Positions 12,835 to 26,332 of a DNA stretch of 64,000 nt are shown here, piece by piece; position 1 is the first letter of the stretch, and the number at the start of each line of letters is the position of its first letter. The DNA is taken from assembly GCA_963966185.1 (NCBI GenBank), contig CAWZYM010000382.1, forward strand, positions 62,001-126,000. Direction: 5' to 3'. Below the pieces are notes generated by a model. That model searched no databases. It was not told where the DNA came from and saw only the letters and a list, made by a program, of their open reading frames with translations. The stretch comes from Rhabditoides inermis. Its lineage: Eukaryota; Nematoda; Chromadorea; Rhabditida; Rhabditidae. The position numbers and the translations under genes are program-made.

Positions 12835-13727
12835 TAGTGGGTCCCCCGTTTTCGCGGTCCGCCGAAATGAAAAATGGAATACGAGATGTGACAGTCCCGA
12901 CTGATAAATTGAAATACCAGACGCGTTTCGCTAGTTCATTTTTCACTTTCTAGACCGGTTAGCGGTGTGAACGAGATGAAATTGCATACGTAATGTAGGG
13001 AAATGAATTGTGCCACCAGCGCAGCAACTACCGTAACCGCGTCATATTTTGAAAAGTGATCTAAATGTGATTGATTTGCGATAGATTGTTCCCAATTTGA
13101 GTACCGATAGCCTCAGGCAAAAACGAGTACGTGACGTCTTCGTAGTTTAGATTTATTCGCATTAAAGTCGTGATCGATATCTGATCGAAAAACGGAAATA
13201 ACTCCTCAGAAGATGAATATTTTTCTACAATTTTTGGATGGTAGCTTCTTAAATCCGTTTACTGGACCTCTACGTACGAAAATTTGGAAAATTTAGTCTG
13301 GTATTCATAATAATTAGCAAAATATGAAATTGGGTAAAATTAAAATCCATATTAAACCGTTTTCTAGTGAAAAAAACTCAACATGTAACATGTATAATCA
13401 TGGATTCTTCCTCCCATTAGAGTACTCTGATTCTGTATCAAAGTTGAGCTACCAACTCGCAGTTATCCCCCATTTTGTACACAAATTTGGAAATAACTCG
13501 GTTCGTATTTAATAAAATTTCACAAAAATTAATGAGCGCATACTTGATAGGCATACAAACAAACCTACGTAGCAAAATTTGAAGATTTTTCATTCATGGT
13601 CAAGATATTCGATAAAACCGGCAATCGCCCCTTGGAATAGAGATCATTTCCATAATCGACCGATTGTCTGGTTTGTGTCTGCGTCATTTTTCGTAATTAG
13701 CGGACCGCGAAAACGGGGGACCCACTA
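12835..13727. mobile_element. Non-autonomous hAT-like element (MITE), 0.9 kb
   Basis: Perfect terminal inverted repeats of about 27 bp begin TAGTGGGTCCCCCG on the left and end CGGGGGACCCACTA on the right. They are flanked by near-identical 8-bp sequences (tccacata / tacacata). A TIR starting TAGTG and an 8-bp duplication are typical of hAT transposons. No transposase frame is present inside. It lies about 40 bp after the DESI2 stop codon and may be in its 3' UTR or a 3' intron. Confidence 0.75.
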
Positions 13728-14100
13728 TACACATATATTTTGTTTTAACAACATTGGGTGTGGTTAATATTGACAAATTTATATGTTTTGTATGTTTTGA
13801 GATCGTTGTCTTGTCATTTGATTTTTGACTGAATTTCGAATTTATTAGATTGTTGATTCAATGTTGCATAGTGCAGTGCAATGAAATTGTAATAATTTTA
13901 TCTTTCGTTTTTACATTTCAGTATCCTTCTCTGTCACTCCGTCACTTGCCTTTCCGACATGTACATTTTCTACCTGGCATTTCCCGTCCCTCATACTTCC
14001 CCCATAGGTGCCGTCCCTTCTACCGTACCCCCACTGCTCTTCCTGTATATCGTGTCCCCCTACCGTATTCCCCACTAGCCTCGCTCCCTCTGGGACTCTC

Positions 14101-14150
<50 letters not shown>

Positions 14151-15220
14151 TTCTTGCCTTATTCAAAACTGTCCTTTATTCTCGCAATTCGAATCACACC
14201 CATTCACCCCCACACACCCCCCTCGTTCTTCCAACTGACGCCTAGTTTTGGTCTAGTGTTATTGTATTTATCGGTTCTCTGTTCATGTGAGTGTTTATCT
14301 GATTTATCGATTTATCGATTGATTCCCCTATCAGGTGTGTGCTGTGTCCGTTTTTACGTTGAATCGTCTCCTATCTCACTTTGACACCTGCCTTATGCAT
14401 AGGGCGTGGGCGGGGTTGCCTGGCCCCGCCCACTTTGGTCCCGCCCCTTTCTCGATTCATTATGCTAATCGAGTGTGTGTGTTTTGGTCAGAAGATTTAC
14501 TTGTACATTGTAACACGTTGTGTGATAAACGTTTAATTATCAGACAATGAAGTTTAAGTTTTCGAGAGCACTTATTAGATGAAAACTGTAATCGTGCAAA
14601 TTGAAGGAGTAGTTCATATAATATTATTCTGGAAGATAGTTTGCCAGATTACGGTAGAAAATCGATCTACCTTCTAGTCGCATTCGATCTACCTTCTAGT
14701 CGTGAGGATACCCAAGCGCGCGCTTTCAAACGATAATATCGATCAAAGAAGCCGCATGCGAATCAAAGAGGCCGCGCGACACTTGACCATTTGCTCGCGC
14801 TGTCTGACCTCTCTCGCTCGCAACTGAGTTTCGCCAGCTGACCCCGGCTGGCAATAGCAGAAACTATCCTCCAGGCGAAGACTGTATATCTGCACGTCTG
14901 AAAATTGTAACCCTAGATAGCAAATATCAGTGCTATCTCACTGCATTCCCACTGATTGTTTGACACTGATTGCTAGTGAGTAGTGAGCAGCTGAGAGTGA
15001 GTGAGGGGTGAGATGCATTATTGCCCGAGGCGTCGTCACTTCTCGTGGAGAGTCGAGTGCCCTCAGGCGGTACAGTATACCCGAAAGGAGAGGAGAGGTG
15101 AGAGATAGCGGGGGCGGATGCGGGAATCGATCCTGACACAGAGCTGTGATGACACATCTTTTTTGTTTGTTTGTTTTTGTTGTTGTTTTTCAGTTTAATG
15201 TATTTGATTTCTTTTTTTAG
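13728..15220. other. Spacer between DESI2-like and receptor genes
   Basis: No conserved coding exon was recognised. It contains a CT array (14101-14148), a tandem pair of a 22-bp unit with core CGATCTACCTTCTAGTCG (about 14659-14701), and a CpG-rich patch (about 14700-14880) that could hold the receptor promoter. An acceptor-like TTTCAG at about 13920 could belong to an untranslated DESI2 3' exon. Confidence 0.45.
14101..14148. repeat. (CT)n microsatellite
   Basis: Nearly uninterrupted CT dinucleotides. Confidence 0.95.
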
Positions 15221-15958
15221 ATGAATGACAGCGATTCGGAGTTTGCTGCCGAGGGGAATTTGACGTTGTTGTATGAGGTATATTTTTGCGAACACAAACA
15301 TAAAACATATTTATATCTAGAAAATGTTGCATACATGATACAGTTGTGGGGAATTTAGAACTCATGTTGTAAAGTAAATTCATGAATTGACAAAAAAACA
15401 TTAAAAAAAGGTTCTATTGATGTACTTTTGAGGACGACGTAGACGATAGCGGAGACCTTCTTCCAAACCTCACACACAGGACCATGCACATACCACCGAA
15501 TAGAAACTATGAGGTACGGTCCCATTCACTTTCAGTTCCAACTAATTTTCAATCAGTTGCGCCAAAAGTCACTTCGCACACATTCTTGCGCTTATCTATC
15601 GCTTTCGCCGTCTCCCACTCTCTTCACTCTCTTGATTCCTCAAATATCTCTTTGCTCTTTAGCGCGACAACTCATTTGCAAATTTATTATTTCAGATGTT
15701 TCCATTATTGGAAGCATCACATGCCTTTTCTCTGGTTTTCTTCTGAATTGTCAATGATCGCTACTCGCAACAATTATTCTTCATGATTTGACTACGCGAT
15801 TGTCTGCATCTCATATGTTTTTGTTCCACTCGGATACTCCTCACATCTTTTCATTCATCTCTCCGAATATTTACTCGCGTATCATATATTCTATGTAATT
15901 TTACGCCGCGGGCGGTCTTTTAGTAATTTTCCGTGTACTTTGCGATACTCATTTCAAC

Positions 15959-15989
<31 letters not shown>

Positions 15990-16984
15990 TATGCGCACAG
16001 GAAAACACTACCATATTGTATGCACTAGTCGTTTATATGATGGAGCATCTATATATTCATGCTCTCTCTCTCAAGTGTGTGTGTGTGTGTGTGTGCTGAA
16101 ATTGTGTTTATAGTTCGTTTCATCTCGAGTAAGTTCCCATGCAAACTGTTTCCATTGAGGATATGTCATGTCTACTCCATCTCGCTCGAGCACTTGCTTG
16201 ACATTCAATGATTTACCGCAAACACTCATTTGTTGTTAGATGTTGATAGAACAGTCTTAGTTTGCTCAACGCCTTAACAAAACTGATTGTTTGATGTTTC
16301 AATGCGTTTCTTTTTTGTTGGATTATCGACCTTACGGAATGATAATTACGTTATGCGTTTTTGCGAACGTTTTCTGATGTCTATTCTTTATTTCAATGCA
16401 CATGCACATTTCAACAAGAATGTAGACACAAGTTTTCCTGTTTTTGAATATAAAAAGTGTGAGGTTCACGCATTATTAGTTATTTCTATGTCTGCTGAGT
16501 GTGTTCTATATTAGTACTAAGGAGTGAGAGAGATAGAGAGAAGAGGGGGAGGCAACACAAAACAAGGGCACCTCATTGTCTCTCCTCTCTCTTTCTCTTT
16601 CGGCAATTCGACTACCGAAAGACCTCTCATCAGCCGGCAATGGGATTTCGTCCATCTCTCCATTTCTCTCTCTCTCTCCCTCGCTCCCTCCCTCTCTCTC
16701 TCTCGCTCTCTCTCTCTCACTTCCTCGCCCCTCGATTTCTGAGGTTTGAGACGTCTCCTCTTGACATGGAAATGAGCTCCCGCGCATATTTCCGCTTTTG
16801 CAATTTTGAGTAGAAATTCGATTTTGCGGAAGCTTACGTTAAAGTTTTTCAAAGTAACGTGTCAAAAGATGCAAAAAGTTCATAGTTGTTCATAGTTGCA
16901 GAAATCGTGGATCAAGTTGACTTTCCCGATACTTCGTCTCTCTCTTTCTTTTCTTTTATCTCTCTCTCTCTCTCACTATCTCCC

Positions 16985-17058
<74 letters not shown>

Positions 17059-17537
17059 TTCTCTCTTCCATCTTTTTCTTTTTTTTCTCGTGATAGTAAA
17101 TTTCTGTTTGTAAAATGTACATTGTATGTTGTGACAAAGAAAACAAATTCATTTTGCTCTAGTTCGAGAGTGCAATCGTTTTTTCATCGCTGTAACTTGA
17201 TACGATCATTTCGAAAATTTTCCTGTGAAATAGAAAGAGGCAGAGAGACAAAAAGGCATAAAAAAGACAAAAAATACTTGATTCTAGTACACCCTTTTTG
17301 ACCAAAGTCTTAATTGAGCGCTACAAAAATGTAATGATTTCCTAACGTACATTAGTCTCTTAGTATATTGCTCGACCATAGGTTCATGCTTCGAAAGACA
17401 TATATTATTCAACATTTCATACACCTTATCGTTGATTCGAGATAAGTATTCTGATTCTGATTCTGATCGTTAATTCACGTGTTCATGGGGCGTGAACTAA
17501 GCAGGAGTCTTTTTTGAGTGGGAGACAAGTTGCATCC

Positions 17538-17579
<42 letters not shown>

Positions 17580-17584
17580 TCTCT

Positions 17585-17630
<46 letters not shown>

Positions 17631-18386
17631 AGTTGCAAGCAGAACTCTGCTCTTTATTTTAATTGGGATCTACCGTCGCGAGGGCTTCTTGATTGCTTTA
17701 TTATGTCTTATCCGAGCGACAAATTCTCTCCTTCCATCTCCCCTCATTCCAGCTTAGGCATTTACATATGTATTGTACTTGTGTGCGCTCCAAACGAGAT
17801 ATCTATTCACAGTACAACAAATGGCTTCCTTGTGTGAAAAGTGTTGCTGCCTTTTCTACTCTCACTATCATTAATTCAGTCAATCTACGCTCGTTGCGAG
17901 CAATTGTTTCTGTTGTTATCTAAACAAAACACATAGAAAGAACGTGATTGTAGCAGGGGGAAGAGAGGAGAAGGAAGCAGCTCTCGGGAAAGTGAGTAGA
18001 TTCGGTTAGGTTAGGTGCCAAAGAGAGAGGGAGAGAGAGAGGGAGAGGGAGAGGGAGAAGGAGAGAAAGAGGGAGAGGGAGAGGGAGAGGGAGAGGGAGA
18101 GGGAGAGGGAGAGGGAGAGGGAGAGGGAAAGGGAGAGGGAAAGGGAGAGGGAGAGGGAGAGGGAGAGGGAGAGGGAGAGGGAGAGGGAGAGGGAGAGGGA
18201 GAGGGAGAGGGAGAGGGAGAGGGAGAGGGAGAGGGAGAGGGAGAGGGAGAGGGAGAGGGAGAGGGAGAGGGAGAGATTCACATACGCTCTCAGTGTCTGT
18301 CTGTTCTCCCAAATATGAGCTGAGAGATGCTATTATGACCCTTTTTTGTGGAGGGAGAGACGGGGGCTATCCATTTTCGACTACCA

Positions 18387-18435
<49 letters not shown>

Positions 18436-19635
18436 CTCTCTTTCTTCAATCCTGTCTTTCTCTCCCCCCTCTCTCTCCACGTACTATTCCACATAATCTC
18501 GTCAGCATAAGTTGAGATATCTATATGATTCGTGTACTTTGAGACTAGAGTCTAGAATAGATTATGAGATGATCGTTTGATCACTTCTCATTTTCCCGTC
18601 CCCGCGAGCGGTTGCCCCTTCCCGCGCTCCCTCGAATGACCACCCGACGACAATGAAAGTCACCGCCGCCGCCGCTCGGAGATGAGTTTCTGTGGAGTAT
18701 CAACTGATTCTCGAATTGAGGCCGTTCACTGTGAGACGATAAGGCGACGCCGATTAAGCCTGTTGGGAGTGCACTAGTAGGGCGAAGCGCGGATTCTCGA
18801 TTGGAGGAAAAGAAGGTACAAAGCGAAATCGAACTGAAGGGCGACGGCGGCACCCGCGACCGGAAGAGAAGTACGTCACTGTTATCGATCGATGTCCGGA
18901 GCCGTTCACTGTGAGACGATAAGGAGGAGCCGAATAAGCCTGTTGGGAGTGCACTAGTGGGTAACTCACGGATTTCTTGGATTTCGCAACGTGATAATGA
19001 CGAATGGATCAACCGTAAGCAAGTATGCAAATGGTCGAGAGAAGTTCGAGAACGTTCGACGTTAGAGGCAACGTGGTCCATATGGCTCACGCGTTCGAAG
19101 ACGAATCAAGGCCGCATACTCTATATGGAAGAAGGAAGAAAATTCTCGAAAGATGCTACCCACCGAATGAGGCTTTGCTATAGGGAGCAATACCCTCCAA
19201 GGACCCATCCGGGGACTAAACACTAAACCTTTGTACATTCCGCACCAGTTTGTATTTCGTGTTTTGTGTTTTGTCTGCGCCTATGGATAAACCATTATTA
19301 TTATTATTATCGTTGTTCATTTTAGACTTTCATAGAAAGTTCACTTACACTATACGTTCTCATTAATTATCGCTCCACACTGAACTTATTTTCCGTACAC
19401 TTATCCTTATTTCCTTATTGCATTGTTTGTAACTTTTTGTGAAATTTCAAATATTTCGCCTTCCCAGGATGCTCTTTTTTTAAGGTTTCTAGTCACCGAA
19501 ACTTGCAATGGTGCAAGTTTCTCGCTAAAGTATTCCTTCCTTGCGTTCTCTCTGAAATCGCAACATTTTACACCCCACCCTTGCCAGCACTGATCTAAAC
19601 GATTCCACCCTCTGCATGAAAAATTCCTCCCGAAT

Positions 19636-19687
<52 letters not shown>

Positions 19688-19905
19688 GAGAGAGAAAGAG
19701 AGAAAGATAAAGATAAAGAGAGAGAGAGAAAGAAAGAGAGAGGGAGAGAGAGAGAGAGAGAGAAAAGAGGGAGAAGTAGAGAGAAGTGACTTCCCGGGTT
19801 TCTTGTAGATGTTCACGTAGATGACGTCATTCACGCTCGACTGAGTGATATATGTAGCTTCTCTTGCCCGTCTTTGATTGAGTTCGCTCATATTCTCTCT
19901 TTCTT

Positions 19906-19937
<32 letters not shown>

Positions 19938-21810
19938 ACCCTCTTTCTCCTTTCCTTTGCCCATCCCTCTAGATGCACCTACATACCGAAATTTAATAAA
20001 CAAGCAATAATAGTGAGATTGAGGTATGTATTTTCTTAGTGGAGAAAGTAGAAGAACTCTTTTATATTTTCGATGAACTATGCTTTTTCTTCAGATTGTG
20101 AGCATGGGCGTCGTAAATCGTGATTCTATAAAGAAGTGATTTTGTGCGGACCGCACCGCTTACTTTCTCTAAAAGACAGACTTTCTTAGTGATTGAACAC
20201 ATGTTGTATATTGTCGAAGATTGTATTTTGTCAACTAAACTACACTCATGCAATTTGAATTTTTTTTTCAACAGACATCAATACGCATATGATTTCAAAT
20301 TTCAATGTTCGTAAAAGTTCTGCGTTCGAGGATGATTGCTCGAACGCAGAACTTATGATGTTTGTTAGGATTAGGATGGCGATTCTTTTCCATTTTCCAT
20401 CTAATCATTTTTCTTATGCCTTCTTTAAAAAAAGACTCGAATGAAGAAGACACGGCTGATCCATTTCGTAAAAAAAACCAATGCTGAATATAGTAGTATC
20501 ATTTGTTGCGCGCTCTCGAGTTTGCTACTGTACTGTGTGATCGGGTGTCTTTCAACTCCTTGTTGTTGTTTATTCACACCACGCGTACAGCCTACAGACA
20601 GATATTCTTCAAATCAGATATCTGATCATACAAACATGATATTAAATGAGGAATAAGATCATTCCCACCTCCCCTTCCAGATGACAGCCGTGGCGGTGTC
20701 TCTGTGCACTCTTCTCGGAGTCGCCAGCCTCCTCCTCAACGCATTCGTCATCGTCGCCCTCCTGCGCAACAGGTGCGTCACCCTTGCGTCACCCTCGCGC
20801 TTGCGTCATCACGTCACTGTGTCTGTGTCGCTTTACATCCACGCGCCAGCCATGTGCATCGATGAGGGCAATGTCGTGTATCTCCGTTGCGATACGCTTC
20901 ACTCTGTCTACATCATGAATGCTATTCAGAATATTCAGTATTCAAATTCAAATACTTTATTTGGTCTCGCTTTTTATATTTTTCACGATTCAAACTGTAT
21001 AAATTGAGACGCCGCGTGCTCACCAACGTCTTCTACGTGATCGTCCTCCACTGCGCGGTGAGAACACACATTCGATGACGTCACGCCGAATGACGTCATT
21101 CCAGTTCTTGGATGTGCTCCGGGGTTTCTGCCTCATCGGCAGCTCCTTCCCCTACCTCATCATCAACAAGCTCAGCTTCACAGAGCGATTCCAGCTGCTG
21201 CGGGTGTGTCACTGGGCGCATGCGAGTATAGCCTGCTCCAGAGCGACAGTTTTCGATCTACCTCGCTTGCAGTTCGAAATACGGTGCCATAACCGCCTGC
21301 CTCTTTTGTTTTGCGCGCTATTTCCGAGAGCTGACTCTCCGTCTTCCTCTGATCTACCCCACCGCGCGCAACTTATTGCGAGCATAGAATTATATTGATT
21401 TGCTTCAATTCGTCTCACTCTCTCTGTTCGTGCAAACACTGAATCGAATGGAACGTCGTAATGGGTGTTTAACTATTTGATGAAACGTTATTGACATAAC
21501 TAGCGTGCACGGATGATGACTGTGAGATTGCTACATTGCTATTGCTTCGCAAGCAAGTAAATTGGGCAAAGCTCAATGCGATTCGAATCAAGGGAGGAGT
21601 GAGAGAGAATGAGAGAGAGAGAGAGGGACAGAGAGACAGAGAGACAGAGAGATAGAGAGACAGAGAGACAGAGAGAAACGTGCCTCAAATGATGTGAGGT
21701 CATTTTCCCTCCCTCTGTTTCCTTGACGTCGATGCTGTGAATTTGCAGAATTTGATTCACATCTCTCCAAGAACAATCCAATTGATGCTATGTGCCCCCG
21801 AGGGTTCGGT

Positions 21811-21850
<40 letters not shown>

Positions 21851-24800
21851 GAAGATTGATCTGATCCGTTCTACACGTGACATATCATGCGTGAAAGGAG
21901 TGAGCAAATGGAATTACTAATATCACTCCCGCTACGTTGCCAGGGTCAATGTTCGTCTGTGTTGCATCACTCTCGATCCATCCCTCTACCTCTCCCTCTC
22001 TTTCTCTTTCTCTCTCCTCTTTTTCCTCTTTTCTCTCCTTCTCCTTATCCCTCTTCCTTTCGGGGGCGTAATTGAGTTGTGATATGAGGTGTGAAAGAGT
22101 GTGAAAGAGGCATGGGGAGAGAAAAGAAGGAAGGAAGGGGATTCCTAGGAGAGGGATGAATAAAACATGCATATGAGGCCTAATTCTTGGTTCATTGATC
22201 GAGCTGAGAGCCCGAAAGTTCATCGGAACCAACTCCCGAAGTCTAATTGTTCAAACTCCTAAACAACTTTTTTTTTCTTGTTTAGGTTGAACATAATGGG
22301 CAGTAATCGCATCAACATTAGTCGCTAATACCAGGGAATCGAAACGTACTACGTACGTTTTGTATTCGAGAACAATTCATGTTTATCGAAAGATCCACTG
22401 TGTTCATTGAAAAATGAAAACATCGGAGAAGTGGAGGCGAAAATGAATTCGTCCATATGAAAAATGTTTCTTTCAGGCGCAGCAATACATGCTGATCACC
22501 CTTCGCACGTGTAATATGCTCACCATTTTCAATCTGCTCGTCTTCACAAGCAACGAGTACATCGGTGCGTCATACTGCACATCAATAAAGAAATAGTCCT
22601 CTTTACAGTCATCTCCTACCCCCTTCACTACAAGCGTTATCTCAGGAGGAGAGTCATCATGGCGGTGTTGTTGATATGGTATTGTTTTTGATTTCAAATT
22701 TTCATATACTTTTGTTTGCGATTGGATACACCACCACATACGTTTCAAGTCATCCCTATAGTGTAAAGCGACAGTGTTCATTACATAATGCGACCTCTCC
22801 TCACACTGCCTCTCAAAAAGTGATCTTTCTCTGTTGGAATCGTTACGTTCACCTCTATCTCGAACATTTGCAACGTATGCGTAGTTGTCTAATCAAACCG
22901 TACACGGTACACAAGGTGAACTCTCACGTTCAAGAGAAAGCGAGAAAGAGAGAATTTATAAAATAGAGAGCACAGACCGCGTAGCATTAAGGGGGTTCTT
23001 AGCTACTCGGCAGAGCCTAACGCTTTTTCGGACCTCTGCGCTCTCCGTGAAAGCACACTATTTCGTCTTCCACTCGCGTGTTCGAGCCTCTACAGCATCG
23101 ATAGACCCAAACAGGAATTTTGATCGAAGCGCGTTCGAGGCTCCATAGAGGGGTAAAGCGGAAGACAAACTCAAATATAGGCCTAGATTTTGCCTCAGAA
23201 ACACCTCAGATTTGTATCTGAGGGTCGGAAAGTGGGTCAGATTTTGCTTCAGATTTAGCCTCAGATTGTTTCCTCAGCCTCAGAAAAAGGGTCAGATTGT
23301 TGCTTGCCGCCAAAAGGTGGCGAATTTGAGATTGGTCTCGCAGCGAATCTGAGGGTATGGCTGCTTTCTGGGCCGCCCATCCTTGGCGCGCTTTTCTGAA
23401 CCTGGACGGTGTGCTGACTGGCAAAATGCCCGTTACCATGTCCCCAATTTCGCAGTGGGACAAATCGAGATTTGGCCTCTTTCCGCGGGAAGCAACAATC
23501 TGACCCTATTTCTGAGGCTGGTGAAACAATCTGAGGCAAAATCTGAGGCAAATATGACCCAAAATCTGAACCTGTTTCTGACACTCAGATACAAATCTGA
23601 GGCTGTTTCTGACCCTAGGATTTGAGTCTGTCCGCTACTTAATAGAAAGTTGATAGAGGGTGCCTCGAACAGAGGAACAGAACTCTATCAACCTTCTAAC
23701 AACCCTCTAACAGAACTCTATCAGCCTCGAACAGAACTCTATCAACCTTCTAACAACCCTCTATCGCTCGGATTGTAATGGGGATTCGTTAGGGTCAAAC
23801 GCTCCCGTTTGGGTCTATCGATGCTATAGAGGCTCGAACACGCGAGTGGAAGACGAAATAGTGTGCTTTCACGGAGAGCGCAGAGGTCCGAACATGCGTT
23901 AGGGTCTGCCGAGTAGCTAAGAACCCCCTTAAGCGATGCGCGCTGCGAATAGCCAATGGCGAACCAGCAGATTCTAACTATATTAATTTGTAGCGAAACT
24001 TATTTCAATATACTGAAACTAATAACGATGATTTCAACTGTACTAGTGTTTGCTGTTTCCAGTTGGATGGTGTGCGTGGTGTTTGGAGTGGGCACTACGT
24101 TCTCGACTCCTCAGAGGGGCGCGGTCGAGTGGCGGAATGGCACACTGCACAAGATAGACAAGGGTGGGTGGGGCAAAGACGGTGAGCATTGTCCAATATT
24201 CTCAAAGCCACGTGAATTTTCCATTGTATTTCATTGCACTAGACCATATGTTTTTTTTTCATGACTTTTTTAATTTATTGTTTTGACTTCTTTTCCAGAA
24301 ACCGTCAATAAATTGATTAGATATGATTCAGAGAACGAGGAGATTGATGTGGGTACGTTCTCGCTGGTCGCCATCTTCGTACTCTGCTACATCTGCCTTA
24401 TCATTGTCGTGGCGAGTCTCTATTTTCCCTCATATATTTGCTCATTTTTCAAATCTTGTTTTAGTTTACACTTTCCAAGTAGTAGAGTGATGTATTCTAG
24501 TTGTTTTTGTTCAATTATTGATCTTCGAGTTCACTTCAATTTGAACTACATACCATTTTCAGTGGTGCTACATTGCCATTTTACGAACCATCAGGAAGTT
24601 CCAGTCAAGTGATAAGGTAATGCATTCGATTCTTTTCACATACCAAACTAATATGTTTCCAGATGTTCAATTCGGATGACAGCCACCGTATTCATAATAG
24701 AAGCAGCTATAAAGTAAGCTTGATTTTGATATAACACCTCCATATCATTCTTTTTTTCCTGGTTCTTTACTTGCAAGCTATTAAGAGTCTTTCATAGTTG

Positions 24801-24925
24801 CGTTGTTTAAGTTATGCCCAGCATTTTTTTTTAAACCTTTCATTCAGGCTGTCTCCACAACTGCCAACGGGGTGTGTCCTAAAGGTTGCGGGACGGATCA
24901 TCCATTGAATAAGTGAGTCTCTCTC

Positions 24926-25014
<89 letters not shown>

Positions 25015-25027
25015 GTCTTTCGCACTT

Positions 25028-25059
<32 letters not shown>

Positions 25060-26274
25060 TCAAATAACTTCATTTTCTCTTATATTAAGCGCGAAACTAG
25101 CTCCGCATTTTCCGAGCGAATAATAATCGTGCTCTAATGGGTACCGTATGACAAGGGGAATGCAAACTGCAGATTTTCTTTGCCGTTCATATCTCTATTG
25201 CGCAGAACCTCTAACATGTCCACGTGGCGTAGTGGTCTCTCGGTTATCAAGCGGCTATCCGCGGGTTTGACTTCGGGTACCCCATTTTTTGTCGAAATGA
25301 AAACACCATTCAATGGGTTCTGATCTGTGTCCAATCACCCTAATTTCTCTCGTGAAAAGAATGGAAGGCATGTGCGGGCCCGCTATACCTCTCTTCTTGA
25401 ACGGGAATCTTCCCGTCAATAGTTCAAACGAGAAGTTTAATCCCTTACAGACGCTCCGCTTCGCTGATAATACTCAAGTAAGCTCGAGAAACGTATCCGA
25501 GTAGATTTTCAAATTAGATCACTTCTATTTTCCTCGTCAACTTCTCTCTTCTTTTTACTAGAAGAACATACCTTGTATCATGAAATACAAAATACACATT
25601 TGTATGCTTAGGGGATCGATGTAGTTTAGGGAATATGGTCGAGTACACAATCCACCGTCCTTTTTGCAGACGATGCACGTCTCTCAACTCCAAGTGGCGG
25701 CAGGTGCGCGCGCGGAACAAGTACATTGTGGTCATAGGTGGGTGTGGTTATCATAGCGAATTGTGGATAAAAAAATGTAACAGACGTTGTGTCGTGCGTG
25801 GTGGAATGGCGGTCAAAACAGACCGTTCCGCGCTTGACACAACGTCATTGCGTCGTGAGCACTGTGTGCGTTCGGACACCCTCTTACAGTCGATGACATA
25901 ATCAGGAATGATCAGAGACCAATTGATGGCTGTTATAGGCACAGTGTTACTCGTCGACACACTCTTCTTGATACCGTACTCCGGTGGGTGTGTATCTGGG
26001 TTGTTACAAAACATATTCTTCTCAAAAAAGAATTCATTCATTGATGTTACTTTCAATTGATTAAATTCAAACTTGAAACGTACGTCACTCGGCATTGAAA
26101 AAAGTTATGCCGAAAGTACTTATCGACTGATCAATGATCAGATGCTCAACTTACAAATGATCAACTGATCAACATTGCAGGCATTCAAATGGTGGCGCTG
26201 CTCCATCTGAACAATATGATAGCCACGTGGAATGCGAGTGCCGCATTCAGATGGACCATGCAGGTGGGAGGGAA

Positions 26275-26332
<58 letters not shown>

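Larger units (their letters stand above)
15278..20680. other. Large receptor intron 1, repeat-rich
   Basis: This 5.4-kb intron holds no exon I could place. It contains numerous CT/GA arrays, a 6-bp satellite, a possible LINE 3' end and a perfect hairpin, listed separately. A first exon nearer to 20681 that was missed is possible. Confidence 0.5.

Noticed and set aside
18006..18323. Long Ser-Leu, Leu-Pro and Gly-Glu open frames on both strands
   Set aside because: They are translations of the (GGGAGA)n array. The same applies to similar frames at CT/GA arrays near 2.0, 14.1, 16.7-17.1, 17.5, 21.6, 26.3, 28.3, 32.4, 33.3 and 46.1 kb.
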